NCBI GenBank assembly: GCA_015222965.1
Contig: JADFWF010000089.1
Coordinates: 1-6,066, forward strand
Direction: 5' to 3'
From: Pseudomonadota bacterium
GTDB lineage: Bacteria > Pseudomonadota > Gammaproteobacteria > SZUA-229
DNA length: 6,066 bases
Both the position numbers and the translations under genes were made by a program. Below, piece after piece: positions 1-5,413 of this stretch (its first letter is position 1; the number at the start of each line of letters is the position of its first letter). Under the pieces are notes generated by a model, which saw only the letters and a list, made by a program, of their open reading frames with translations, searched no databases and had not been told where the DNA came from.

Positions 1-1065
1 GCGATCAACATTATCGCTACTATCATCAATATGCGTGCACCTGGCATGACCTACATGAAGATGCCTATCTTCGTATGGACATGGTTCATCACGGCCTACC
101 TGCTGATTGCTGTAATGCCTGTACTGGCTGGTGTGGTAACAATGATGCTGACTGACCGTAACTTCGGTACCAGCTTCTTCAGTGCTGCTGGTGGCGGTGA
201 CCCGGTATTGTTCCAGCACGTTTTCTGGTTCTTCGGTCATCCTGAAGTGTATATCATGATCCTGCCTTCATTCGGCATCATCTCTCAGATCGTTCCTGCG
301 TTCTCACGTAAGAAGATCTTTGGCTACTCTTCAATGGTCTATGCAACCTCTTCTATCGCGTTCCTGTCGTTCATCGTATGGGCGCATCACATGTTCACTA
401 CTGGTATGCCAGTAGCGACTGAGTTGTTCTTCATGTATGCGACAATGCTGATCGCAGTACCAACAGGCGTGAAAGTATTTAACTGGGTAAGCACCATGTG
501 GCAGGGTTCTTTAACCTTTGAAACACCGATGCTGTTTGCCATCGCTTTCATCTTCCTGTTCACCATCGGTGGTTTCACCGGTCTGATGCTGTCGATTGTT
601 CCAGCTGACTTCCAGTACCACGACACCTACTTCGTGGTGGCGCATTTCCATTACGTACTAGTAACAGGTGCGCTATACGGCATCTTCGCGGCGATCTATT
701 TCTGGATTCCGAAGTGGACCGGTAATATGTACGACGAAAGTCTGGGTAAATGGCATTTCTGGGTTTCAACGATCTCAGTAAACGTATTGTTCTTCCCTAT
801 GCACTTTGTTGGTCTGGCGGGTATGCCACGTCGTATCCCTGACTACAATATGCAATTTGCAGAATTTAATGCGATAGCATCTGTCGGCGCGTTTGTCTTC
901 GGCTTTGCACAGTTAATATTGCTGTACAACGTTATTAAGACTATCCGTGGTAAGAGCACAGAGAAAGCAACTGACCAGGTTTGGGAAGGCGCTGAAGGTT
1001 TAGAGTGGACATTACCATCACCTGCTCCATTCCATAGCTTTACTACACCGCCAACGGTTAAGTAA
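1..1065 (+). CDS. ctaD: Cytochrome c oxidase subunit I (CtaD/CoxA), 5'-partial
   Basis: Catalytic subunit of the proton-pumping aa3-type oxidase in the inner membrane; it reduces O2 at the heme a3-CuB centre. The frame is open from base 1 with no start, so the N-terminal third is missing; 354 residues remain. Counting from base 1, visible landmarks are the GHPEVY motif (His80 CuB ligand, Glu82 at the end of the D proton channel, Tyr84 cross-linked to His), the CuB pair His129-His130 in WAHHMF, the K-channel lysine Lys158 in PTGVKVFNW, the Mg-site HD at 207-208, and His215 and His217 in VAHFHY, the axial ligands of heme a3 and heme a. GMPRRIPDY (274-282) gives the propionate-binding arginines. 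All key residues are present, so this is a functional type-A heme-copper oxidase. Phe codons are mostly TTC until about base 840, which suggests high expression. The stop is TAA, followed at once by a hairpin repeat. Confidence 0.98.
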   Translation, partial: AINIIATIINMRAPGMTYMKMPIFVWTWFITAYLLIAVMPVLAGVVTMMLTDRNFGTSFFSAAGGGDPVLFQHVFWFFGHPEVYIMILPSFGIISQIVPAFSRKKIFGYSSMVYATSSIAFLSFIVWAHHMFTTGMPVATELFFMYATMLIAVPTGVKVFNWVSTMWQGSLTFETPMLFAIAFIFLFTIGGFTGLMLSIVPADFQYHDTYFVVAHFHYVLVTGALYGIFAAIYFWIPKWTGNMYDESLGKWHFWVSTISVNVLFFPMHFVGLAGMPRRIPDYNMQFAEFNAIASVGAFVFGFAQLILLYNVIKTIRGKSTEKATDQVWEGAEGLEWTLPSPAPFHSFTTPPTVK

Positions 1066-1067
1066 TG

Positions 1068-1141
1068 TGTAGGAGCGAATTTTATTTCGCGATTGGCCTA
1101 ATATAAAAGCCTCTCTCGCGAAATAAAATTCCGCTCCTACA
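1068..1141. repeat. REP-like long inverted repeat between ctaD and ctaG
   Basis: The arms are 1068-1092 and 1116-1141. They are complementary over 25 bp with a single unpaired base in the right arm, and enclose a 23-nt loop. The outer arm begins TGTAGGAGCGAATTTTATTT and ends in CGCGA. This closely resembles the GTAGGAGCGAATTTATTCGCGA-type repeats scattered through Pseudomonas and related gammaproteobacterial genomes, which are REP/BIME elements moved by RAYT transposases (family resemblance from memory). It begins 3 nt after the ctaD stop and ends about 7 nt before the ctaG ribosome binding site. There is no T-tract, so it is more likely an mRNA 3'-end stabiliser or partial attenuator than a classical intrinsic terminator. 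Confidence 0.85.
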
Positions 1142-1161
1142 AATAATAAGGCGAAGCAGAC

Positions 1162-1749
1162 ATGAATCAAGAAAATAAAAAAGTTGTACAAAACTTATCG
1201 TTTGTTGTTCTTGGTATGTTCTGCTTCGGTTTTGCCCTGGTTCCGCTGTATGATGTGTTTTGTGAATACACCGGACTAAACGGTAAAACAGGTGTTCAAT
1301 ATGTATCGGAAGAACAGATGCAGGTTGATACCAGCAGAGAAATAAGAGTCGAGTTTCTGGCCAATGTAAATGACGGCATGCCATGGGAATTTAAACCCCT
1401 CTCTACTTCAGTTAGAGTGCACCCCGGTGAAGCAAAACGTGTCGAGTACATCGTCAGAAACAATACGAATAGAGATATAGTCGGCAACGCAACGCCCAGT
1501 GTTTCACCGGGCCAGGCAGCAGCCTATTTTCAGAAGACAGAGTGTTTCTGTTTTACTGAACAGGTATTAAAAGCCGGCGAAGAGAAAATAATGCCAGTGG
1601 TATTTATCATAGATCCTGCTATCGATGAGGATGTACATGAGATAACGCTGTCGTACACATTTTTTATAAAACCAGGATCAGAGGACGTTGCTGCAGCACA
1701 GGATAATAATTCTAAACTTGCACTTAACACACCTCCGACACAATATTAA
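1162..1749 (+). CDS. ctaG: Cytochrome c oxidase assembly protein CtaG/Cox11
   Basis: Membrane-anchored copper chaperone needed to build the CuB centre of subunit I. The 195-residue length fits the family. One N-terminal membrane helix lies at about residues 11-30 (NLSFVVLGMF... region), followed by YDVFCEYTGLNG (30-41) with the conserved Cys34. A periplasmic immunoglobulin-like beta domain carries the signature CFCF (128-131), where Cys128 and Cys130 bind Cu(I), followed by TEQ. The C-terminal tail after about 172 is low in complexity and unlikely to be structured. The start ATG has an AAGG at 1148-1151, about 10 nt upstream. It lies between ctaD and ctaE as in most proteobacterial cox loci and is probably co-transcribed with them through the REP-like hairpin. 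Nothing in the protein is unusual. Confidence 0.97.
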   Translation: MNQENKKVVQNLSFVVLGMFCFGFALVPLYDVFCEYTGLNGKTGVQYVSEEQMQVDTSREIRVEFLANVNDGMPWEFKPLSTSVRVHPGEAKRVEYIVRNNTNRDIVGNATPSVSPGQAAAYFQKTECFCFTEQVLKAGEEKIMPVVFIIDPAIDEDVHEITLSYTFFIKPGSEDVAAAQDNNSKLALNTPPTQY

Positions 1750-1752
1750 AAA

Positions 1753-1765
1753 AACCAGGAAATAA
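1753..1765 (+). promoter_or_regulatory. ctaE ribosome binding site, part of a 13-nt direct repeat
   Basis: AACCAGGAAATAA lies between the ctaG stop and the ctaE ATG. Its AGGA core (1757-1760) is 9 nt before the ATG at 1770. The same 13 bases recur at 2650-2662, directly after the ctaE stop, where no start codon follows. Confidence 0.7.
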
Positions 1766-1769
1766 AACT

Positions 1770-2648
1770 ATGTCATCAAGCACAAATCATGATGTATATT
1801 TCATACCAGAACCAAGCAAATGGCCTGTCGTAGGCACTATTGCGTTAACAACTTCTGTTATCGGTGCGGTTACATCAATACATGCAGGTTCAATTAACCT
1901 GATACTTCCAGTCGGCCTGTTAATGATCGCTTATCTGTTCTTTGGATGGTTTGGCGCAGTTATCAAGGAATCAATGGCTGACAGTTATAATGAACAAGTG
2001 GATAAGTCTTTCCGCATCGGCATGTTATGGTTCATCTTCTCCGAGGTGATGTTCTTTGCTGCTTTCTTTGGCGCACTGTTTTATGCTCGGACTATCGCTG
2101 TCGAATGGCTGGGTGGTGCAAGTAATAATGCGATGACACATGAGCTGCTATGGCCTGCATTTGAAGCGGTCTGGCCGGTAATGACCAATCCGGACAATAC
2201 CAAGTTTGCCGGTCCATCTGAAATTATTCCAGCTACTGGCCTGCCAGCATGGAATACAGCAATCCTGTTGTTATCTTCTGTAACAGTAACCATCGCACAT
2301 CATGCTTTACGTGCCGGTCACAGAAAACCATTAATCATGTGGTTAGCAGCAACAGTTGCATTAGGCTGTATATTCCTGGTGCTGCAAGCTGAAGAATATA
2401 TCCACGCCTATACCGAGTTAGGCCTAACCATGAGCTCTGGTATCTATGGTAGTACTTTCTTCATGCTAACGGGCTTTCACGGCTTCCACGTGACCATGGG
2501 TACCACCATGCTACTGGTTATGTTGATCCGCGCTATCAAAGGCCACTTTACGCCAGAAAAACATTTCGCATTCGAAGCAGTTGCCTGGTACTGGCACTTT
2601 GTAGATGTTGTCTGGTTAGGTTTGTTTATATTTGTTTACTGGTTGTAG
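1770..2648 (+). CDS. ctaE: Cytochrome c oxidase subunit III (CtaE/CoxC)
   Basis: Core membrane subunit of complex IV that binds lipid and stabilises subunit I and its proton uptake. It contains no metal centre. The 292 residues carry about seven membrane helices. Family landmarks are WFIFSEVMFFAAFFGALFYA (87-106) with Glu92, HHALRAGHRK (177-186), the QAEEY segment (206-210), the long conserved FMLTGFHGFHVTMGTTML region (231-248), and a C-terminal EAVAWYWHFVDVVWL (269-283) ending in FVYWL. A hydrophilic loop of about 50 residues between helices 3 and 4 (112-160) is typical of proteobacterial forms that lack the mitochondrial geometry. The ATG at 1770 is preceded by a good AGGA. The gene is 20 bp downstream of ctaG. 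It converges with the small minus-strand gene downstream, with a strong palindrome between them. Confidence 0.98.
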   Translation: MSSSTNHDVYFIPEPSKWPVVGTIALTTSVIGAVTSIHAGSINLILPVGLLMIAYLFFGWFGAVIKESMADSYNEQVDKSFRIGMLWFIFSEVMFFAAFFGALFYARTIAVEWLGGASNNAMTHELLWPAFEAVWPVMTNPDNTKFAGPSEIIPATGLPAWNTAILLLSSVTVTIAHHALRAGHRKPLIMWLAATVALGCIFLVLQAEEYIHAYTELGLTMSSGIYGSTFFMLTGFHGFHVTMGTTMLLVMLIRAIKGHFTPEKHFAFEAVAWYWHFVDVVWLGLFIFVYWL

Positions 2649-2649
2649 T

Positions 2650-2662
2650 AACCAGGAAATAA
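2650..2662 (+). repeat. Second copy of the 13-nt AACCAGGAAATAA direct repeat
   Basis: Exact copy of 1753-1765, placed 1 nt after the ctaE stop TAG. It contains a Shine-Dalgarno-like AGGA, but no ATG, GTG or TTG opens a plausible reading frame behind it. It may be a vestige of a lost gene start or a chance match. Confidence 0.45.
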
Positions 2663-2672
2663 GCAGGTTTCG

Positions 2673-2750
2673 TACCGTCACTGCGAGGTACGAAGCAATC
2701 TCTAATGCCCCGGGGCTAAAAAGATTGCTTCGTACCTCGCTCTGACGTTA
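2673..2750. repeat. Long inverted repeat (MITE/REP-like) between convergent ctaE and DUF2909-like gene
   Basis: The main arms are 2676-2701 and 2722-2747, with 24 of 26 bases complementary. The two mismatches are adjacent, at 2681-2682 opposite 2741-2742. Two further pairs lie outside (2673-2674 with 2749-2750). The loop contains a perfect 10-bp GC palindrome, GCCCCGGGGC, at 2707-2716. The arm sequence (CGTCACTGCGAGGTACGAAG...) resembles the CGTCATTGCGAGG...GAAGCAATCT family of dispersed palindromes that I recall from many bacterial genomes. It sits where two transcription units converge, so it could act as a bidirectional transcription block or 3'-end processing site, but it has no T-tract on either strand. 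It is unrelated in sequence to the hairpin at 1068-1141. Confidence 0.85.
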
Positions 2751-2756
2751 CAGAGA

Positions 2757-2963
2757 CTAAGAAGCCAGGCCATGGGGTGTAATGAACCCCATGGCCTGCC
2801 CTATTAAGAGCAGGATAAAAATAGCCACTGATAAACCAATTCGCCAGGTCAGTGATTTAAGCATCTTATCTGATTTATCTCCCTTAGCCATCGCTACCAG
2901 TGCTGAGCCAAGGCTGATGAGAACAACCAGTAATAAGCTGAGAATGACGATTTTAAATATCAT
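2757..2963 (-). CDS. Small two-helix membrane protein, DUF2909-like (twin transmembrane protein)
   Basis: A 68-residue protein with two hydrophobic helices (about 2-25 and 40-60) joined by a short basic loop, AKGDKSDKMLKSLTWRIG (26-43). The pattern of a first helix with ISLGSAL, a lysine-rich loop, TWRIGLSVA and then a leucine-rich second helix matches the DUF2909 family as I remember it. Those proteins are regularly found on the opposite strand between ctaE and SURF1 in gammaproteobacterial cox loci. Its function is unknown; the conserved position suggests an accessory or assembly role in complex IV. The ATG (2961-2963) has a good AGGAAAACAC leader on the minus strand. It is convergent with ctaE and divergent from SURF1. 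Its last codons overlap a perfect 13-bp inverted repeat. Confidence is high that it is a gene and moderate for the family name. Confidence 0.88.
   Translation of the reverse strand: MIFKIVILSLLLVVLISLGSALVAMAKGDKSDKMLKSLTWRIGLSVAIFILLLIGQAMGFITPHGLAS
2766..2798. repeat. Perfect 13-bp inverted repeat in the 3' end of the DUF2909-like gene
   Basis: The arms CAGGCCATGGGGT (2766-2778) and ACCCCATGGCCTG (2786-2798) are perfectly complementary and enclose a 7-nt loop. It lies inside the coding region for the last dozen or so residues of the minus-strand protein, only 15 nt from the intergenic palindrome. Together they form a two-hairpin block at the convergent junction. No U-tract follows on either strand. 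Confidence 0.8.
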
Positions 2964-3027
2964 GTGTTTTCCTGTTTCTATATATTTTTGGTTTTTGTAA
3001 GTTTATTGGTATTTTATCTAGCTGAAT
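2964..3027. promoter_or_regulatory. AT-rich divergent spacer, likely promoter region for the minus-strand gene and the SURF1 run
   Basis: These 64 bp separate two divergent start codons and contain only 16 G or C bases (25% GC), far below the flanking genes. Toward SURF1 a weak extended -10-like element is visible: TG at 3007-3008 and TATTTT at 3010-3015, with TTGGTT at 2988-2993 as a poor -35. That would place transcription only a few bases before the SURF1 ATG. No convincing -35/-10 pair was found toward the minus-strand gene. Promoter activity is inferred from the divergent layout and composition. Confidence 0.4.
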
Positions 3028-3816
3028 ATGAGTTTTATCAAAGCAATCCGGCACTACCGATTACTTTCGCTTCATATAGCGTCCTACCATTTTAATCCTG
3101 GTATCGTTAGCAGTCTAGTTACAGTAGCGTTATTGTATGTCATGGTATCGCTAGGCTTCTGGCAGGCAGATAAAGCAGATTATAAGGCTGATTTGCAACT
3201 GAAGCTTGAGCAACGTAAAACATTAAGACCGGTTAATTTAAGAGAACTTCCATCTCTAGGCGAAAGCAGACGTTATCTACCTGTAGAGCTTGCAGGTGAA
3301 TATGATGTGCAACACAGTCTCTTGCTCGATAACATAACGCTAAACAGGCAGGTTGGCTATCATGTATTCACGCCGTTTATAATAGACGATGATAAAACCA
3401 TCCTGGTTATCAGAGGGTTTATATCACAGGGTAAAACGCGTGATCAGCTGCCTGACATTAACACGCCAGTTGGTAAAATTAATCTTCAGGGCCTGCTGGA
3501 TAACACGCCATCAAAAACCCTGGTGCTTGCAGAAAATGTACAGGAAACATCCCGTTGGCCAGTTGTATTACAATACATCGACCTGGAAGAGATCAAGCAG
3601 TTGTTAGGTTATGAGCTGTATGACATGGTGTTATGGCTTGCACCTGATGAAGCAGGCAGTTTTGAATATAATCTGCCGGTATTAAACCTGAATTCTGCTA
3701 AAAATTATGGTTATGCATTCCAGTGGTTTGCGATGTCGCTGGCATTATTTATTATTTATATTGTTGTGAATACGAAACGAAGTAAAAAGATTATTAAAGT
3801 GAAAAAAAATGAGTGA
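3028..3816 (+). CDS. surf1: SURF1 family cytochrome c oxidase biogenesis protein
   Basis: Inner-membrane assembly factor that in characterised systems binds heme A and helps place it in subunit I. The 262-residue length is normal. An N-terminal helix (about 25-45) ends in the family motif LGFWQADKADYK (42-53). A periplasmic domain follows with EYDVQHSLLLDN (91-102), GYHVFTPF (110-117), ILVIRGFI (125-132) and SRWPVVLQYIDLEEI (175-189). A second helix (about 230-248) begins in GYAFQWFAMSLA. Just before it, the family normally has a histidine (RHxGYAxQWF pattern); here the residue is Asn226 (KNYGYAFQWF, codon AAT at 3703-3705). That histidine is the proposed heme ligand, so the change is notable. 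No strong ribosome binding site precedes the ATG. The tail is lysine-rich and overlaps the next gene by 8 nt. Confidence 0.95.
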   Translation: MSFIKAIRHYRLLSLHIASYHFNPGIVSSLVTVALLYVMVSLGFWQADKADYKADLQLKLEQRKTLRPVNLRELPSLGESRRYLPVELAGEYDVQHSLLLDNITLNRQVGYHVFTPFIIDDDKTILVIRGFISQGKTRDQLPDINTPVGKINLQGLLDNTPSKTLVLAENVQETSRWPVVLQYIDLEEIKQLLGYELYDMVLWLAPDEAGSFEYNLPVLNLNSAKNYGYAFQWFAMSLALFIIYIVVNTKRSKKIIKVKKNE

Positions 3817-4438
3817 AACAGAAACAAGACCCGCCAACAATCCAATAGCCGGCAAAAAAAGGAACCCCTACACTGTATGGTTTGTAGTATTAGCCTTTAT
3901 AGCGCCTGTAGTATTGGCCTACATCATGTTCTTTTTTGTCGATGTTAAATCATTTGTAAATCATGGCGAAATATTAAACCCCATCGTTCATATCCGCAGC
4001 TTTGAGCTGAAAGATGAAAACAATGAAATCATCCCTGAGGGTGAACTGACTTACAAATGGCGAATAATTTCGTTTATCGGCAAAGACTGTGATCAACAGT
4101 GTGAATCACGTCTATTTGATAGCAGGCAGATACACACTTCTTTAGGAAAGAACCAGCATCGCCTCATCCGAATGTTTGTGCATCTGGAACCCGCTGGAGA
4201 ATCACTTTCAGCATTGATAGCAGAAAAGCACCCGAACATTACCCGGGTAAATGGTGATGCCACCATTATTATCAATGTGCTTGGCGATAATATACGTGAC
4301 AACGCCAGCATTCAAAATAATGAAATCTATATCATGGATCCGATGGGTAATGTCATGATGCGATTCACGCAGGAACAGCCAAATAAAGAGTTTCTGCATG
4401 ATTTAAAGAAATTACTGAAAGCATCACAGATCGGATAG
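3809..4438 (+). CDS. Membrane-anchored SCO/thioredoxin-like protein of the cox assembly cluster
   Basis: A 209-residue protein with a single N-terminal helix (about 22-44) after a short charged cytoplasmic segment, giving a periplasmic domain of about 160 residues. I recognise it by position as the usually 'hypothetical' protein between SURF1 and ctaA in gammaproteobacterial cox loci. The domain looks thioredoxin/SCO-like. WRIISFIGKDCDQQCESRL (84-102) places a CX3C pair (Cys94, Cys98) where SCO has its CX3C, and IYIMDPMGNVMMRF (173-186) matches the SCO strand that reads LLLINPEGKLAAFF in the SCO of this window. On that alignment the SCO copper-binding His corresponds to Gln169. It may be a thiol-disulfide or copper-handling helper, but this is inference. 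The start overlaps the SURF1 stop (ATGAGTGA), indicating translational coupling. cyoE follows after 6 nt, with no ctaA between. Confidence 0.85.
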   Translation: MSETETRPANNPIAGKKRNPYTVWFVVLAFIAPVVLAYIMFFFVDVKSFVNHGEILNPIVHIRSFELKDENNEIIPEGELTYKWRIISFIGKDCDQQCESRLFDSRQIHTSLGKNQHRLIRMFVHLEPAGESLSALIAEKHPNITRVNGDATIIINVLGDNIRDNASIQNNEIYIMDPMGNVMMRFTQEQPNKEFLHDLKKLLKASQIG

Positions 4439-4444
4439 TTGGAT

Positions 4445-5386
4445 ATGAATACTGATACTGGTACAACACTTAAAAAAACAACCTGGCGCGATTACTTCGC
4501 TCTGTGCAAACCAAAAGTAGTTGCATTGTTATTGCTGACATCGGTGGTCGGTGTTGTGCTTGCCAGCCCACCGGGTGAGATTTCTTTATTTATCTTAATC
4601 ATGTCCACCCTGGGTATCGGCCTGGGTTCTGCTGCCGGTGCTGCGATCAACCAGATCGTAGAACGGGAAAGTGATGCGCGAATGGCGAGAACAGAAAACC
4701 GACCTTTGCCGCAGGGACGTGTCAGTCAGAAAAATGCTTTTATTTTTGCACTTCTAATGGCTGCGGCGTCTGTCTTTGTTTTAACCGAATGGATCAATAC
4801 GATTACCGCTGTGTTAACTTTTGCCAGCATGATCGGCTACGCGGTTGTCTACACCATGTACCTGAAAAAAGCCACACCACAGAACATCGTGATCGGCGGT
4901 CTGGCGGGCGCGACTCCGCCACTGCTTGGCTGGACTTCGGTAACAGGCAGTATTGACCCCCATGGTTTACTGCTGGTACTGATTATCTACACCTGGACAC
5001 CACCGCACTTCTGGGCACTGGCGATACACCGCCGCGATGATTATGCAAAAGTTAATCTGCCGATGCTGCCGGTAACGCATGGCATCGAATTCACCAAGTA
5101 TTCGATATTAGGTTATACCATCTTGATGTTTATGGTTACCCTGCTGCCCTATCTTGCTTATATGCGTGGTGAGATATACCTGATTTCTGCGGTATTGCTT
5201 GGCCTGTACTTCTTCTATAAGGTTTTCATGCTGATGTTCAGTGATAGAAAGAATGCTGCTATTTCAACCTTTGTTTATTCGATCAATTATCTGATGTTGT
5301 TGTTCATTGCCATGGTTGTCGATCACTATTTTGCCGCTGATGTCAGTCAATATCTCTGTGCTAGTTTCCAGTTTAAGTGCTACTAG
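4445..5386 (+). CDS. cyoE: Protoheme IX farnesyltransferase (heme O synthase, CyoE/CtaB)
   Basis: UbiA-family integral membrane prenyltransferase that adds a farnesyl group from farnesyl diphosphate to heme B, giving heme O, the precursor of heme A. The 313 residues match the family. The first Asp-rich site is complete: Asn69, Glu73, Asp77 and the RMARTENRPLP segment (79-89). KKATPQNIVIGGLAGATPPL (141-160) and YTWTPPHFWALAI (182-194) are diagnostic, and the second site RRDDYAKVNLPMLP (196-209) carries Asp198 and Asp199. Eight or nine helices are expected. The ATG at 4445 is preferred over the in-frame TTG at 4439, because the GGA at 4433-4435 sits 9 nt before the ATG but only 3 nt before the TTG. 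It is 6 nt downstream of the SCO-like gene and followed 27 nt later by SCO. All catalytic residues are intact. Confidence 0.97.
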   Translation: MNTDTGTTLKKTTWRDYFALCKPKVVALLLLTSVVGVVLASPPGEISLFILIMSTLGIGLGSAAGAAINQIVERESDARMARTENRPLPQGRVSQKNAFIFALLMAAASVFVLTEWINTITAVLTFASMIGYAVVYTMYLKKATPQNIVIGGLAGATPPLLGWTSVTGSIDPHGLLLVLIIYTWTPPHFWALAIHRRDDYAKVNLPMLPVTHGIEFTKYSILGYTILMFMVTLLPYLAYMRGEIYLISAVLLGLYFFYKVFMLMFSDRKNAAISTFVYSINYLMLLFIAMVVDHYFAADVSQYLCASFQFKCY

Positions 5387-5413
5387 CCAATAACGGATAA
5401 AACAGCTAAATAG

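Noticed and set aside
1066..1161. Intrinsic (rho-independent) terminator after ctaD
   Set aside because: The stem is strong, but there is no U-tract after it on either strand and the loop is long. A dispersed REP-like repeat explains it better.
1082..1384. Minus-strand open frame of 100 codons across the ctaD-ctaG gap
   Set aside because: It lies mostly antisense to ctaG, and its start of translation and hydrophobicity look random. Part of it is just the REP-like hairpin read backwards.
2782..3000. Plus-strand open frame of 72 codons overlapping the DUF2909-like gene
   Set aside because: It is the antisense of a recognisable two-helix protein with a good ribosome binding site. The plus-strand translation has no family resemblance or supporting leader.
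4439..4441. TTG start for cyoE, immediately after the previous stop
   Set aside because: The ATG 6 nt downstream has better spacing (9 nt) to the GGA at 4433-4435 and is a stronger start codon. The TTG would add only two residues.
4436..4447. Degraded ctaA pseudogene between the SCO-like gene and cyoE
   Set aside because: Only 6 nt separate the stop and the cyoE ATG, so there is no room for a remnant.
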